Source of the DNA: Lysobacteraceae bacterium
GTDB taxonomy: Bacteria; Pseudomonadota; Gammaproteobacteria; Xanthomonadales; Xanthomonadaceae
Length of the DNA stretch: 64,000 bases
Assembly: GCA_003241895.1 (NCBI GenBank)
Contig: QBLY01000001.1
Span: forward strand, 186,001 to 250,000
Direction: 5' to 3'
In this document: positions 9,611-21,721 of the stretch, piece by piece
Numbering within the stretch: position 1 is the stretch's first letter
How the letters are laid out: each line of letters starts with the position of its first letter
Translations under genes and position numbers: made by a program
Notes under the pieces: generated by a model
Seen by the model: only the letters and a program-made list of their open reading frames with translations
Told to the model about the DNA's origin: nothing
The model's database searches: none

Positions 9611-10296
9611 CCAGCCGCCAACGCCATCAGCGCCTGGTTCTCATGGACATGCCGGCCGGGCTCGCCCCGGCCCAGCAGGGCCACCGCCGCGGCGGCAACG
9701 TCGCCTGCGGCGATACCGCGGTAGCGGCGCAGTGGCCCGCGCAGGAAGGGGTTGGTGAAGGGCGTCAGGGCACGGGCGACGGCCTCGCCCGGGCGGGACT
9801 CGGACCGGTCACCCAGCAGCAGTCCCGGCCGCAGGAGGTCAACGCGATCAAATCCCATCTCGGCCAGCGCGCGCTCGGTTTCACCTTTCACGCGCAGGTA
9901 GAAATTCCCGGACTGGGCGCTGGCGCCCACCGATGACACGAGGATGGCCTGCCGCGCACCCAGCTCACGCGCCATCGCCGCCAGGCGGAGCACGAGCTCA
10001 CGGTCAACCGCGAGGAAGGCCTCACGCGAGCCCGACGACTTGATCGTGGTGCCAAGGCAGCACACGTAGGCATCGATCGCAGGCGATTCGTGCCGCAGCC
10101 TTTCGAGCAGGTCGGGGTCGGCATCGGCCGAAAGGCTCGAAACGGGCGCCATCAACCTCGCCGACCTGGCATCGATCGGGCGCCGCACGGGCGCCAGCAC
10201 GCGCGGGCCACCGGCCTGCAAGAGCAGGCGATCCAGCACGCTTGAGCCAACCAGTCCCGAGGCCCCGGCCAGCAATACGGTAGCCGCGGGATTCAC
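9607..10296 (-). CDS. NAD(P)H-binding Rossmann oxidoreductase (HTATIP2-like)
   Basis: VLLAGASGLVGSSVLDRLL; Rossmann GxxGxxG. Confidence 0.8.
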   Translation of the reverse strand: MNPAATVLLAGASGLVGSSVLDRLLLQAGGPRVLAPVRRPIDARSARLMAPVSSLSADADPDLLERLRHESPAIDAYVCCLGTTIKSSGSREAFLAVDRELVLRLAAMARELGARQAILVSSVGASAQSGNFYLRVKGETERALAEMGFDRVDLLRPGLLLGDRSESRPGEAVARALTPFTNPFLRGPLRRYRGIAAGDVAAAAVALLGRGEPGRHVHENQALMALAAG

Positions 10297-10300
10297 GCGG

Positions 10301-10933
10301 TCACGCCCACTCGGTCAGGCCTTCGCGGTCATACAGCGTTCGGAACGACGGGCGCGCCTTCATCCGCTGCGCCAACGCCTCCAGCTGTGGCCACTGGGCC
10401 GCCGGCTTGGGCATGTTGCGCGACCAGCGCATCAACATCGTCAGGTGGAAATCGGCGGCACTGGCTGCGGCGCCCAACAGGTAGGGACCGCGCTTTTCCA
10501 AGTGGCCCTCGATACGGTCCCAGCAGGCCTCGATGCGCTGGCGCGCCAGGTCCTTGGCAGCGTCGGCGTTGGCTTCACCCGCCGCTTCGGCCGGGTAGAA
10601 CCAGGTGCGGAAGGCCGGCTGCATCGTGTTGGCCAGGTACAGCAGCCACTGGTAATAGCGGCCGCGCTCGATGCTGCCCGCTTCCGGTGCCAGTCCGAAG
10701 GACGGATGCGCGTCGGCCAGGTAAAGAACGATGGCGGCGGCCTCGCTCAGCGGTTCGCCGTGCACCAGCAGGGTCGGCACCACGCCGCCGGGATTCACCG
10801 CGAGGTATTCCGGGCGCTTGTGGTCGCCGGCCTGCAGGTCGAGCTTGCGCAGCTCGTGGCGGGCGCCGGTTTCGATCAGCAGCCAGTGCACCACCAGGCT
10901 GGCGGCGCCGGGCGAATAATAGAGGGTGTACAT
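10301..10933 (-). CDS. Glutathione S-transferase
   Basis: MYTLYYSPGAASLVVHWLL...; VNPGGVVPTLLVHGEPLSEAAAIVLYLAD. Confidence 0.88.
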   Translation of the reverse strand: MYTLYYSPGAASLVVHWLLIETGARHELRKLDLQAGDHKRPEYLAVNPGGVVPTLLVHGEPLSEAAAIVLYLADAHPSFGLAPEAGSIERGRYYQWLLYLANTMQPAFRTWFYPAEAAGEANADAAKDLARQRIEACWDRIEGHLEKRGPYLLGAAASAADFHLTMLMRWSRNMPKPAAQWPQLEALAQRMKARPSFRTLYDREGLTEWA

Positions 10934-11005
10934 GGCGACTTCCGGCCGGGGGGACGGGCAAGCATACGACGGCGCCTGCCGCCTCGGCCAACCGCGCGAA
11001 AAAGA

Positions 11006-11035
11006 AAAGCCCCGGGTGTTGCCACCCGGGGCTTT
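11006..11035 (-). terminator. Terminator downstream of cold-shock gene (bidirectional appearance)
   Basis: AAAGCCCCGGGTgttgccACCCGGGGCTTT, perfect stem. Confidence 0.85.
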
Positions 11036-11056
11036 GCTCAATCCGTGGGGATTGGA

Positions 11057-11266
11057 TTACTCGGGCTGCACTTCGTCAGCCTGCATGCCCTTCTGGCCCT
11101 TGACGAGCTTGAAGGAGACCTTCTGGCCTTCCTGCAGGGACTTGAAGCCGGTGCCCTGGATGGAGCGGAAATGGACGAAGACGTCCTCGCCGTTCTCGCG
11201 GCTGATGAAGCCGAAGCCCTTGGCGTCGTTGAACCACTTAACGGTACCGATCTGACGATCCGACAT
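11057..11266 (-). CDS. Cold-shock protein (CspA family)
   Basis: [37 protein letters not shown]. Confidence 0.96.
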   Translation of the reverse strand: MSDRQIGTVKWFNDAKGFGFISRENGEDVFVHFRSIQGTGFKSLQEGQKVSFKLVKGQKGMQADEVQPE

Positions 11267-11516
11267 GAAACACTCCTTGGAACGAATGGATTAATCGCTG
11301 ACGGAAACATTCCGCCGCGCGACTGGGGTTGCAAGGAGAGCGAGGTGAAAAGATGTAGCGGATCGGTGGATCTACCGCATCAGGCCACGATTCACAGTGA
11401 CCCTTCGCAAACACAGTCGCCGACGACGATACGCTCTTCTGGGATGGAATGCCAACACTTTCGGGCTGCTGGTCGTCCAGTCACCGGCTGCATTGCGCCC
11501 GGACCGGGCGCCAGGA

Positions 11517-13046
11517 TCAGTCCAGCACCACCGGGATCTTGCCGATCCGCGACTGCCACTCACGGGGCCCGGTGCGGTGCACCGACTCGCCCGTGCTGTC
11601 CACGGCCACCGTGACCGGCATATCCCGGACCTCGAATTCGTAGATCGCCTCCATGCCCAGGTCGGCGAATCCGACCACCCGGGAAGCCTTGATGGCCTTG
11701 GACACCAGGTAGGCGGCGCCACCCACGGCCATCAGGTACACCGATCGGTGCTTCTTGATGGCATCGATGGCCAGCGGCCCTCGCTCGGCCTTGCCGACCA
11801 TGCCCATCAGGCCGGTCTGGGCCAGCACCTGTTCGGTGAACTTGTCCATCCGGGTAGCGGTGGTGGGACCGGCCGGACCCACCACTTCGTCGCGCACCGG
11901 ATCCACCGGGCCAACGTAGTAAATGAAGCGACCACGCAGGTCCACCGGCAGGGCCTCGCCCTTGTCGAGCATGTCCACCATCCGCTTGTGCGCGGCGTCC
12001 CGGCCGGTCAGCAGCTTGCCGTTGAGCAGCAGCACTTCGCCGGGCTTGAAGCCGGCGACGTCCTCGCGCGTGATCGTGTCCAGGTCGACCCGGCGGCCCC
12101 TGGAGGTGTCGTAGGTGAGCTTGGGCCAGTCGTCCAGCGACGGCGGCTCCAGCATCACCGGACCGCTGCCGTCGAGGGTGAAATGGGCGTGGCGGGTGGC
12201 GGCGCAGTTGGGAATCAGCGCCACCGGAAGGTTGGCGGCATGCGTCGGGTAGTCCTTGACCTTGATGTCGAGCACCGTGGTCAGGCCGCCCAGGCCCTGG
12301 GCGCCGATGCCCAGCGCGTTGACCTTTTCGAACAGCTCCAGCCGAAGCTCCTCGGCGCGATTGGAAGCGCCGCGCGCCTGCAGGTCGGTGATGTCGATGG
12401 GCTCCATCAGCGCCTCCTTGGCCAGCAGCATCGCCTTCTCGGCGGTGCCGCCGATGCCGATGCCCAGCATGCCCGGCGGGCACCAGCCGGCGCCCATGGT
12501 GGGCACGGTCTTGAGCACCCAGTCCACGATGGAGTCGGACGGGTCGAGCATGGCGAACTTGGACTTGGCCTCGCTGCCGCCGCCCTTGGCCGCGACGATC
12601 ACGTCCACCGTGTCGCCGGGCACGACCTTGAAGTTCACCACGGCCGGCGTGTTGTCCCGGGTGTTGGTGCGCTTGCCCGCCGGGTCGGCCAGCACGCTGG
12701 CGCGCAGCTTGTTGTCGGGGTGGTTGTAGGCGCGGCGCACGCCTTCGTTGACCATGTCCTCCACGCCCATCGTGGCGTCGGCCCAGCGCACGTCCATGCC
12801 GATCTCGAGGAACACGGTGACGATGCCGGTGTCCTGGCAGATCGGGCGGTGGCCTTCGGCGCACATGCGTGAGTTGATCAGGATCTGGGCGATCGCGTCC
12901 TTGGCGGCCGTCGACTGCTCGCGCTCGTAGGCGGCGGCGAGGTTGCGGATGTAGTCCACCGGGTGGTAATAGGAAATGTACTGCAGCGCGTCGGCAACGC
13001 TCTGGATGAAGTCTTCCTGCTTGATCGGCTGGTTCACGGTGGGCAC
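11517..13046 (-). CDS. Fumarate hydratase, class I (iron-sulfur)
   Basis: 509 aa; MCAEGHRPICQDTGIVTVFLEIG, GIGIGGTAEKAMLLAKEALM, C-terminal lyase domain. Confidence 0.93.
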   Translation of the reverse strand: MPTVNQPIKQEDFIQSVADALQYISYYHPVDYIRNLAAAYEREQSTAAKDAIAQILINSRMCAEGHRPICQDTGIVTVFLEIGMDVRWADATMGVEDMVNEGVRRAYNHPDNKLRASVLADPAGKRTNTRDNTPAVVNFKVVPGDTVDVIVAAKGGGSEAKSKFAMLDPSDSIVDWVLKTVPTMGAGWCPPGMLGIGIGGTAEKAMLLAKEALMEPIDITDLQARGASNRAEELRLELFEKVNALGIGAQGLGGLTTVLDIKVKDYPTHAANLPVALIPNCAATRHAHFTLDGSGPVMLEPPSLDDWPKLTYDTSRGRRVDLDTITREDVAGFKPGEVLLLNGKLLTGRDAAHKRMVDMLDKGEALPVDLRGRFIYYVGPVDPVRDEVVGPAGPTTATRMDKFTEQVLAQTGLMGMVGKAERGPLAIDAIKKHRSVYLMAVGGAAYLVSKAIKASRVVGFADLGMEAIYEFEVRDMPVTVAVDSTGESVHRTGPREWQSRIGKIPVVLD

Positions 13047-13166
13047 GGTTTGGCGACGGGGACTTCCATTTTACCCCCACCTCAGCCCGGCAGGCGGGCC
13101 CTGCGGCCCGCGCCCTGGGTGCCAGGGCGTTCGGGCCTGGACGCCTTCATGGCGTGGCCGCGCAGA

Positions 13167-15059
<1,893 letters not shown>

Positions 15060-15138
15060 CCGGTTAGTTTACCGCGCCGGGCGCCCCGAAGCCCGCCCGG
15101 CTGACCTAAACTCGGGCCAATACCCACAGGAACACGCC

Positions 15139-17223
15139 ATGGCCCGCCAATCCCGCTTCCGCGCCTGCCCGCTATGCGAAGCCATCTGCGGCCTGGACCT
15201 GCAGTACGAGGGCGAAGAGCTCGTTGCGATACGCGGTGATGCCGCCGACCCGTTCAGCCGCGGCCACATCTGCCCCAAGGGCAACGCCATCCTGGACCTG
15301 GAGTCCGACCCGGACCGCCTGCGCCGCCCGCTGCGCCGCCGGGGCAGCGACTGGGAAGAGATCAGCTGGGACGAAGCGCTGGCCGAGGCTGGTGAACGCC
15401 TGGCCGCGGCACAGCGCGACCACGGGCCCGATGCCGTCGCGGCCTACCTGGGCAATCCCACCGTCCACCACTTCGGCCACATCGCCTACATGCCTGCGCT
15501 GCTCAGGTCGCTGCGCAGCAAGAACATCTTCAGCGCCTCGTCGGTGGACCAGTGGCCGCACCAGCTGGTGGACTGGCTGATGTACGGCCACCAGTTCCTG
15601 CTGCCCATTCCCGACGTCGACCGCACCGACTACTTCCTGATGCTGGGCGCCAACCCCGTGGCGTCCAACGGCAGCCTGATGACGGCACCCGGCATCGCCA
15701 AGCGCCTGGAGGCGCTGGCCGTTCGCGGCAAGCTGGTGGTGGTGGACCCACGCCGCACCGAAACCGCCGGGATCGCCAGCGAGCATCTTTTTATCAGGCC
15801 CGGCAGCGATGCCTGGTTCCTGGTGGCGCTGCTGCAGGACGTATTGGCGCTGGGCGCACCGCGCACGCAAGCCTATGCCGGCAAGCTCAGCGAGCTGGAA
15901 GAAGCGCTGGCCGCCATAGCGGCCGTGGACACCGTAAAGGTCGAGGCGCTCACGGGCATCCCCCGCACCACCATTGCCCGCATTGCCGCCGAGTTCCGCG
16001 CCGCGCCTTCCGCCGTGGCCTATGGCCGCATGGGCGTGTCCACCCAGGCCTGGGGCACGCTGTGCCAGTGGCTGATCCAGCTGCTGAACCTGGTCACGGG
16101 CAACCTCGATCGCGAAGGTGGCTCGCTGCCCAACGAGGCGGTGCTTCCCGTCACCGGGCCGGGCACCTCGCCCGGCAACCGCGGCCGCTGGCACAGCCGG
16201 GTGCGCGGCCTGCCGGAGTTCGCCGGCGAACTGCCGGTGGCGGTGCTGGCCGAGGAGATACTCACGCCGGGCGAAGGCCAGGTGCGCGCCCTGCTCACCT
16301 GTGCGGGCAATCCCGTGCTTTCCACGCCCGATGGCCGCGGCCTCGACAAGGCGCTGTCCTCGCTCGATTTCATGGTGTCGATCGACATCTACCTCAACGA
16401 AACCACCCGCCACGCCGACCTGATCCTGCCGCCCGCCTCGCCGCTCACGCAGCCGCACTACGACGTGCACTTCAATTCGTTCGCGGTGCGTCGGGTCGCC
16501 AAGCTCAGCCTGCCGCTGCGCGAGCGCGACGACGACGAACGCGCCGACTGGGAAATCATCAACGGCATCACCGCCGCCTACGCGGCCGCGTCCGGCAAGC
16601 CGGCGCGGGACCTGCCGCCGCCGCTGGCGATGATCGGCATGGGCCTGGCGCGCGGTGGCTCGGGCATCACGGTGGAACAGCTGGCGCAGGCGCCGCACGG
16701 CCTGGACCTGGGGCCGCTGCGGCCGTCGCTGCTGGCGCGCCTGGAAACCGCGAGTGGCTGCATTGAATGCGCACCGCCACTGATGCTCGAGGAGTTGCGT
16801 CGCCTGGCGATGCCCGCGGCCGCCGCGGCCGACGCCACGCTGCGGCTGATCGGCCGGCGCGACGTGCGCAGCAACAATTCGTGGATGCACAACGCACCGC
16901 GCCTGGTGAAGGGCAAGACCCGCCACCACCTGCTGATGCACCCCGACGACCTGGCCAGCCGCGGCATCGGCGAAGGCGCGCGCGTCGCCGTCGCCTCAAG
17001 CGTGGGCGCGATCGAAGTGGAGGTTCGCGGCAGCGATGCGTTGATGCCGGGCGTGGCCTGCCTTCCGCACGGCTTCGGACACGACCGGCCGGGTACCCGC
17101 CAGTCGCGCGCCAGCGCCGTTTCCGGACCCAGCTACAACGACCTGACGGATGCAGCGGCGCTGGACCTGCCGTCGGGCAACGCGGCGCTCAACGGCATCG
17201 AGGTGACGGTCCGCCTGGCCTGA
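15139..17223 (+). CDS. Molybdopterin-dependent oxidoreductase
   Basis: CPLCEAICGLDLQYE...HICPKGNAI; molybdopterin and C-terminal dinucleotide-binding domains (RRDVRSNNSWMHN). Confidence 0.9.
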   Translation: MARQSRFRACPLCEAICGLDLQYEGEELVAIRGDAADPFSRGHICPKGNAILDLESDPDRLRRPLRRRGSDWEEISWDEALAEAGERLAAAQRDHGPDAVAAYLGNPTVHHFGHIAYMPALLRSLRSKNIFSASSVDQWPHQLVDWLMYGHQFLLPIPDVDRTDYFLMLGANPVASNGSLMTAPGIAKRLEALAVRGKLVVVDPRRTETAGIASEHLFIRPGSDAWFLVALLQDVLALGAPRTQAYAGKLSELEEALAAIAAVDTVKVEALTGIPRTTIARIAAEFRAAPSAVAYGRMGVSTQAWGTLCQWLIQLLNLVTGNLDREGGSLPNEAVLPVTGPGTSPGNRGRWHSRVRGLPEFAGELPVAVLAEEILTPGEGQVRALLTCAGNPVLSTPDGRGLDKALSSLDFMVSIDIYLNETTRHADLILPPASPLTQPHYDVHFNSFAVRRVAKLSLPLRERDDDERADWEIINGITAAYAAASGKPARDLPPPLAMIGMGLARGGSGITVEQLAQAPHGLDLGPLRPSLLARLETASGCIECAPPLMLEELRRLAMPAAAAADATLRLIGRRDVRSNNSWMHNAPRLVKGKTRHHLLMHPDDLASRGIGEGARVAVASSVGAIEVEVRGSDALMPGVACLPHGFGHDRPGTRQSRASAVSGPSYNDLTDAAALDLPSGNAALNGIEVTVRLA

Positions 17224-17226
17224 GGG

Positions 17227-17616
17227 CTATTCGCCGCCGTGCCGCAGCCACCGTTCGGCGAGCGAGGTACTTTCGAACACGCGACCATTGGCGCCGCGTT
17301 CGATGGCGAGAATTTCGCCATGCTCCAGTCGCGCCATTTCCTCGACGCGGCCGATCACGAACGCCACCTTCAGGCGATCCATGCCCATGGCGATGATGGC
17401 GTCCACCATATCGGCCATATCGCGCTCGCCGTCGAAGTCGCCCAGGTTCTCGACCACCATCAGCTTGCGTGTCTTGCGCTTCCCGCACTGTTCCGCGATC
17501 CGCTGCCAGTAGGCGGTGGAGATGTCCCGGCTGTCGCGCGGACCGGTGACCTCGGCAAACAGGTAGTCGAGGCGGTCCTCGAACTTGAGGCGGATGTCGG
17601 GAGGGAGCTCAAGCAC
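17227..17616 (-). CDS. Hypothetical protein, possible SpoIIAA/STAS-like fold
   Basis: 129 aa; domain pattern DYLFAEVTGPRDS... ERWLRHGGE. Confidence 0.55.
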   Translation of the reverse strand: MLELPPDIRLKFEDRLDYLFAEVTGPRDSRDISTAYWQRIAEQCGKRKTRKLMVVENLGDFDGERDMADMVDAIIAMGMDRLKVAFVIGRVEEMARLEHGEILAIERGANGRVFESTSLAERWLRHGGE

Positions 17617-17719
17617 GAGAGTCAGGACGCTTGCGGGGGGCGCTTAGTCTAGCCGCACGAGGCCGCTTGCATGTCGCTCCAATATCGTTATTGTCCAAAA
17701 AAGTGCCGGTTGATCCTCC

Positions 17720-18820
17720 ATGGGTACACAGCGCCTGTCATGGTTAGCACACCTGTCCGCTTGGCTGGGCTCGCTGAGCCTGGTGGCGGTGTTGTGCTTC
17801 CATTTCCCCGAACAGCTCACCAGCCGGGATTTCCGCGCCGTCTATTCCGAAGCGTTCGCGCGCCACCTGCTGCTTGCCGGGCTGGTGGCGGCATTCGTGC
17901 TCGGAACGCTGGCCGTGCTGCGCGGCCGGAACCGGCGGACGGCGCTGCTTGGCGTCGGTACCGCCACCCTGGCGGTGCTGCTGGGCGGAACCGGCGTGCC
18001 GTTCGACGACATCGGCCAGACGCCCTGGTCACTTGGGCTGGACTGGTTCGTGGTGTCATTGCTGTTCTCGGCGCTGGTGTTCATCCCCATCGAGCGGGCC
18101 TTCGGGAGGATTCCCCAGTCACCGCTGCGGCCAGGCTGGCGCACCGACGTTGCCTATTTTTTCGCCAGCCACGTGCTGGTGCAGCTGATCCTGTTCCTGG
18201 TGACGGCCTGGACCACGCAGGTTTCGGCGCTGGTGGCATTTCCAGCGCTGCAGTCCGCCATCCAGTCGCTGCCGGGTTGGCTGCAGTTCGTACTGGCGGT
18301 GTTCTTCGCCGACCTGGCGCAGGCCCTCGTGCACCGTGGCTACCATCGTTGGCAATGGCTGTGGCGATTCCACAGCGTCCACCACAGCAGCCGGCACATG
18401 GACTGGCTGGCGGGCTCGCGGATGCACCTGGTCGAGATCGTGCTGACCCGCGGCATGGTGCTGCTGCCGCTGGTGGTGCTTGGTTTTTCCCAGGGCGCCA
18501 TCAGCGCCTACGTCATCCTGGTGGGCGTGCAGGCGGTGCTGGCGCACGCCAACCTGGGGCTGCGCTTTGGCTGGCTGGAATACGTGCTGGTGCTGCCGCG
18601 CTACCACCACTGGCACCACGCCAGGTCGCCCGACTGGGTGGACGCCAACTACGCCATCCACCTGCCGCTGGTGGACCTGCTGATGGGCACCTTCCGACTG
18701 CCGCGGGACGGCCGCTGGCCCGACGACTACGGCGTCCTCGACCCGGCGTCCGTGCCCGAGGGCATCGTGCAGCAACACCTCATGCCCTTCCGGCGCGGCA
18801 GGCCGCGCCCCCCGGGCTGA
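17720..18820 (+). CDS. Sterol desaturase / fatty acid hydroxylase family membrane protein
   Basis: His clusters HRGYHRWQWLWRFHSVHHSSRHMDW and RYHHWHHA. Confidence 0.9.
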   Translation: MGTQRLSWLAHLSAWLGSLSLVAVLCFHFPEQLTSRDFRAVYSEAFARHLLLAGLVAAFVLGTLAVLRGRNRRTALLGVGTATLAVLLGGTGVPFDDIGQTPWSLGLDWFVVSLLFSALVFIPIERAFGRIPQSPLRPGWRTDVAYFFASHVLVQLILFLVTAWTTQVSALVAFPALQSAIQSLPGWLQFVLAVFFADLAQALVHRGYHRWQWLWRFHSVHHSSRHMDWLAGSRMHLVEIVLTRGMVLLPLVVLGFSQGAISAYVILVGVQAVLAHANLGLRFGWLEYVLVLPRYHHWHHARSPDWVDANYAIHLPLVDLLMGTFRLPRDGRWPDDYGVLDPASVPEGIVQQHLMPFRRGRPRPPG

Positions 18821-18827
18821 GTCCCGG

Positions 18828-19279
18828 TCAGGCGGCGCCGAGGTGCCGGTGGTCCACCATCAGGCAGCGGTCCTGCACCACGTCGATGCCGGCCGCCATC
18901 AGTGCCGCGGCGAAGGCGTCGTCGCGGATGCCCGACTGCAGCCACACGGCCGCGGGATGCTTGGCCAGGATGTCGTCGAGGTGGCCGGCGAGGTCGGCCG
19001 GCTTGCGGAAGACATTGACCAGGTCGATGTCGCCCGGCACGTCCACGAGCCGACGGAACACCGGCCGACCCAGGATCGTCTCCACCTCCGGGTAGTACAC
19101 CGGAACCGGCACCAGGTCGAAGCCGGCGCGGTCGAGGTAGCGAGGCACCTCGATCGCGGGCTGGCCTCGCTGGGTGACCGTCTTGATACCGAGCACGGCG
19201 ATCCGGCGCGTGCGCGCAAGCAGCGCCCGCAGGTCGTCGTCGGACTCGATCAGGCGACCGCGCTGGCCGGAGGCGTTCA
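18828..19279 (-). CDS. CoA-binding domain protein (YccU family); start uncertain
   Basis: RRIAVLGIKTVTQRGQPAIEVPRYL; GRPVFRRLVDVPGDIDLVNVFRKPADLA; frame is open upstream into the FKBP stop with no ATG. Confidence 0.75.
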
Positions 19280-19759
19280 GTGGTTGTGGCCGCCGGCGCC
19301 GTGCACGTGGCCGTGCGTCACTTCCTCTTCCGAGGCGGCGCGCACGTCGACCACTTCGATGGCGAAGTTCAGGTTCTGGCCGGCCAGCGGATGATTGCCG
19401 TCCACGGTGACCATGCCGTCTTCGATCTTGGCAACCGACACGGAAATGGCGCCCTGCGGCGTCTGGGCCTGGAACTGCATGCCCACTTCGATGTCGTCGA
19501 CGCCCTGGAAGGCCTCGCGCGGCACGACCTGGATCAGCATCTCGTTCGGGGTGCCATAGCCCTCTTCCGGCGACACCTTGACGTCGAACTTGTCGCCGGC
19601 CGCGCGGCCTTCCATCGCCTTCTCGAGGCCGGGCACGATGTTGCCCACGCCGTGCAGGTAGGTCAGGGGGTCGGTGCCGCTGGACGAGTCGATCACCGTG
19701 CCGGCGTCATTGGTGAGGGTGTAGTGGAAGGACGCGACGGTGCGCTCGGCGATCTGCAT
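19277..19759 (-). CDS. SlyD-like FKBP-type peptidyl-prolyl isomerase
   Basis: MQIAERTVASFHYTLTNDAGTVIDSS; VPGLEKAMEGRAAGDKFDVKVSPEEGYG; His-containing C-terminus HGHVHGAGGHNH. Confidence 0.93.
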   Translation of the reverse strand: MQIAERTVASFHYTLTNDAGTVIDSSSGTDPLTYLHGVGNIVPGLEKAMEGRAAGDKFDVKVSPEEGYGTPNEMLIQVVPREAFQGVDDIEVGMQFQAQTPQGAISVSVAKIEDGMVTVDGNHPLAGQNLNFAIEVVDVRAASEEEVTHGHVHGAGGHNH

Positions 19760-19885
19760 GGGAATCCTTGTGAAGATAAGCCTGGCCGGAGAATCCGGAG
19801 GCTGGAAAAGGGCGCATAGGCTAGGTCAAGCGCCCCGCCCGCGCAAATGCGCCGACCCGCGGCCGTTCAGGGCCGCCCAAGAAAA

Positions 19886-19911
19886 AGCCCCGATCGTTGC
19901 CGACCGGGGCT
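19886..19911 (-). terminator. Terminator downstream of second cold-shock gene
   Basis: AGCCCCGaTCgttgccGAcCGGGGCT stem with flanking A/T tract. Confidence 0.75.
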
Positions 19912-19940
19912 GATTCCAAGCTGCCTGGCGGCAGGCAACC

Positions 19941-20150
19941 TTACATCGGCTGCACTTCATCCGCCTGCATGCCCTTCTGGCCTTTCACGACCTTGAAGGA
20001 GACCTTCTGGCCTTCCTGCAGGGACTTGAAGCCGGTGCCCTGGATGGAACGGAAGTGGACAAACACGTCCTCGCCGCTTTCCGGGGTGATGAAGCCAAAG
20101 CCCTTGGCGTCGTTGAACCACTTCACGGTTCCAGTCTGACGATCCGACAT
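19941..20150 (-). CDS. Cold-shock protein (CspA family), near-duplicate of 11057..11266
   Basis: [69 protein letters not shown]. Confidence 0.96.
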   Translation of the reverse strand: MSDRQTGTVKWFNDAKGFGFITPESGEDVFVHFRSIQGTGFKSLQEGQKVSFKVVKGQKGMQADEVQPM

Positions 20151-20301
20151 ATCTCTAATCCTTGTTGTAACAAAATGATAGGTAACCACGATTGGCCCGC
20201 TTGGGCTGACCGTAGTACGCCGAACATACTCGCTTCTTGGCCAGAAAGCCAATGGCGTAGAATCAAGGGTCCCCAGACCCTCAGCCCAGGCCCCGTCCCG
20301 C

Positions 20302-21078
20302 ATGTCCGTCTTCGCCACCGAGCGCGTGCTCACCGTCAGGCACTGGAATGAGGACTATTTCAGCTTCACCACCACCCGGGACGACGGCCTGCGCTTCGAC
20401 AACGGCCAGTTCGTGATGATCGGGCTGGAAGTCGAGGGTCGGCCCCTGATGCGGGCCTACTCCATCGCCAGCGCCAACTGGGAGGAGCACCTGGAGTTCT
20501 TCAGCATCAAGGTGCCCAACGGTCCGCTGACCTCCCGGCTGCAGCACATCCAGCCCGGCGACGACCTGCTGGTGAGCCGCAAACCCACCGGAACCCTGCT
20601 CATCAGCGACCTGCATCCGGGCCGGAACCTGTACCTGCTGGCCACCGGCACCGGCCTGGCGCCCTTCCTGGGCGTGATCAAGGACCCGGACGTCTACGAG
20701 CGCTTCGAGAAGGTCATCCTGACCCACGGCGTGCGCGAAATCGGCGACCTGGCCTACCACGACTACATCGTCAACGAACTGCCGCGGCACGAGCACCTGG
20801 GCGAGCTGATCTCCCGCCAGCTGCTGTACTACCCGGCCGTGAGCCGCGAGGCTTTCCGCAATTCGGGCCGCCTCACCGACCTGATGGACGGCGGCCGGAT
20901 GATGACCGACCTGGGCCTGGACGGCCTGGACCCGGCACATGACCGGGCGATGATCTGCGGCAGCCCGCAGATGCTGGCCGACTTCCGGACCATCCTCGAC
21001 AGCCGCGGCTTCAAGGCGGCCCCTCGCATCGGCAGCCCGGGCGAGTACGTGTTCGAGCGGGCTTTCGTGGAAAAGTAG
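20302..21078 (+). CDS. fpr: Ferredoxin--NADP(+) reductase
   Basis: 258 aa; [65 protein letters not shown]. Confidence 0.93.
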   Translation: MSVFATERVLTVRHWNEDYFSFTTTRDDGLRFDNGQFVMIGLEVEGRPLMRAYSIASANWEEHLEFFSIKVPNGPLTSRLQHIQPGDDLLVSRKPTGTLLISDLHPGRNLYLLATGTGLAPFLGVIKDPDVYERFEKVILTHGVREIGDLAYHDYIVNELPRHEHLGELISRQLLYYPAVSREAFRNSGRLTDLMDGGRMMTDLGLDGLDPAHDRAMICGSPQMLADFRTILDSRGFKAAPRIGSPGEYVFERAFVEK

Positions 21079-21087
21079 GGCCGGCGA

Positions 21088-21570
21088 TCAGGCCAGCAGT
21101 TTCTTGAGGTCCTTGCCGATCTTCTCGGGGGTGTCGGTCGGCGCATAGCGCTTGAGCACCGTGCCGTCCGGGCCGACCAGGAACTTGGTGAAGTTCCACT
21201 TGATGCCCTCCAGGCCCAGCAAACCCGCTTTTTCGGCCTTCAGCCACTTGAACAGCGGGTGGGCCTTGGGCCCGTTGACGTCCACCTTGGCGAACATCGG
21301 GAAACTGACGTCGTAGGTAAGCGAACAGAAGTTCTTGATCTCCGCCTCGTCGCCCGGCTCCTGGTGGCCGAACTGGTCGCATGGGAAGCCCAGCACCACC
21401 AGCCCCTGGTCCTGGAACTCCCTGGAAAGCTTCTCCAGGCCGGTGTACTGGGGCGTGAAGCCGCACTTGGAGGCGGTGTTGACCACCAGCATGGTCTTGC
21501 CCTTGTAGGCCGCGAGGGAGGTTTCCTGGCCGTCGATGTCGGGGGCGCTGAAGTCGTAGGCAGTGGTCAT
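21088..21570 (-). CDS. Glutathione peroxidase (Cys type)
   Basis: NTASKCGFTPQYTGLEKL; GFPCDQFGHQEPG; KWNFTKFLVGPDG. Confidence 0.95.
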   Translation of the reverse strand: MTTAYDFSAPDIDGQETSLAAYKGKTMLVVNTASKCGFTPQYTGLEKLSREFQDQGLVVLGFPCDQFGHQEPGDEAEIKNFCSLTYDVSFPMFAKVDVNGPKAHPLFKWLKAEKAGLLGLEGIKWNFTKFLVGPDGTVLKRYAPTDTPEKIGKDLKKLLA

Positions 21571-21721
21571 GGTTTCGGGCTCCGTATGGGTGCCTCCAGA
21601 TTAGCGCAAACCCCGCGCACCCCCCTGCCATTGGTCATGGCGTGCCGGCACGCCGGGTGCGGTAACCTTTGGTACGACATGACCCCGCGCAACGGCGGGC
21701 TTCAAACCAGCAAGGAATCCC

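Noticed and set aside
15172-16941. 589-aa minus-strand ORF over the molybdopterin oxidoreductase
   Set aside because: Antisense artefact; the sense protein has clear family motifs.
21088-21570. Selenocysteine glutathione peroxidase
   Set aside because: The active-site codon encodes Cys (SKCGF) with no in-frame TGA.
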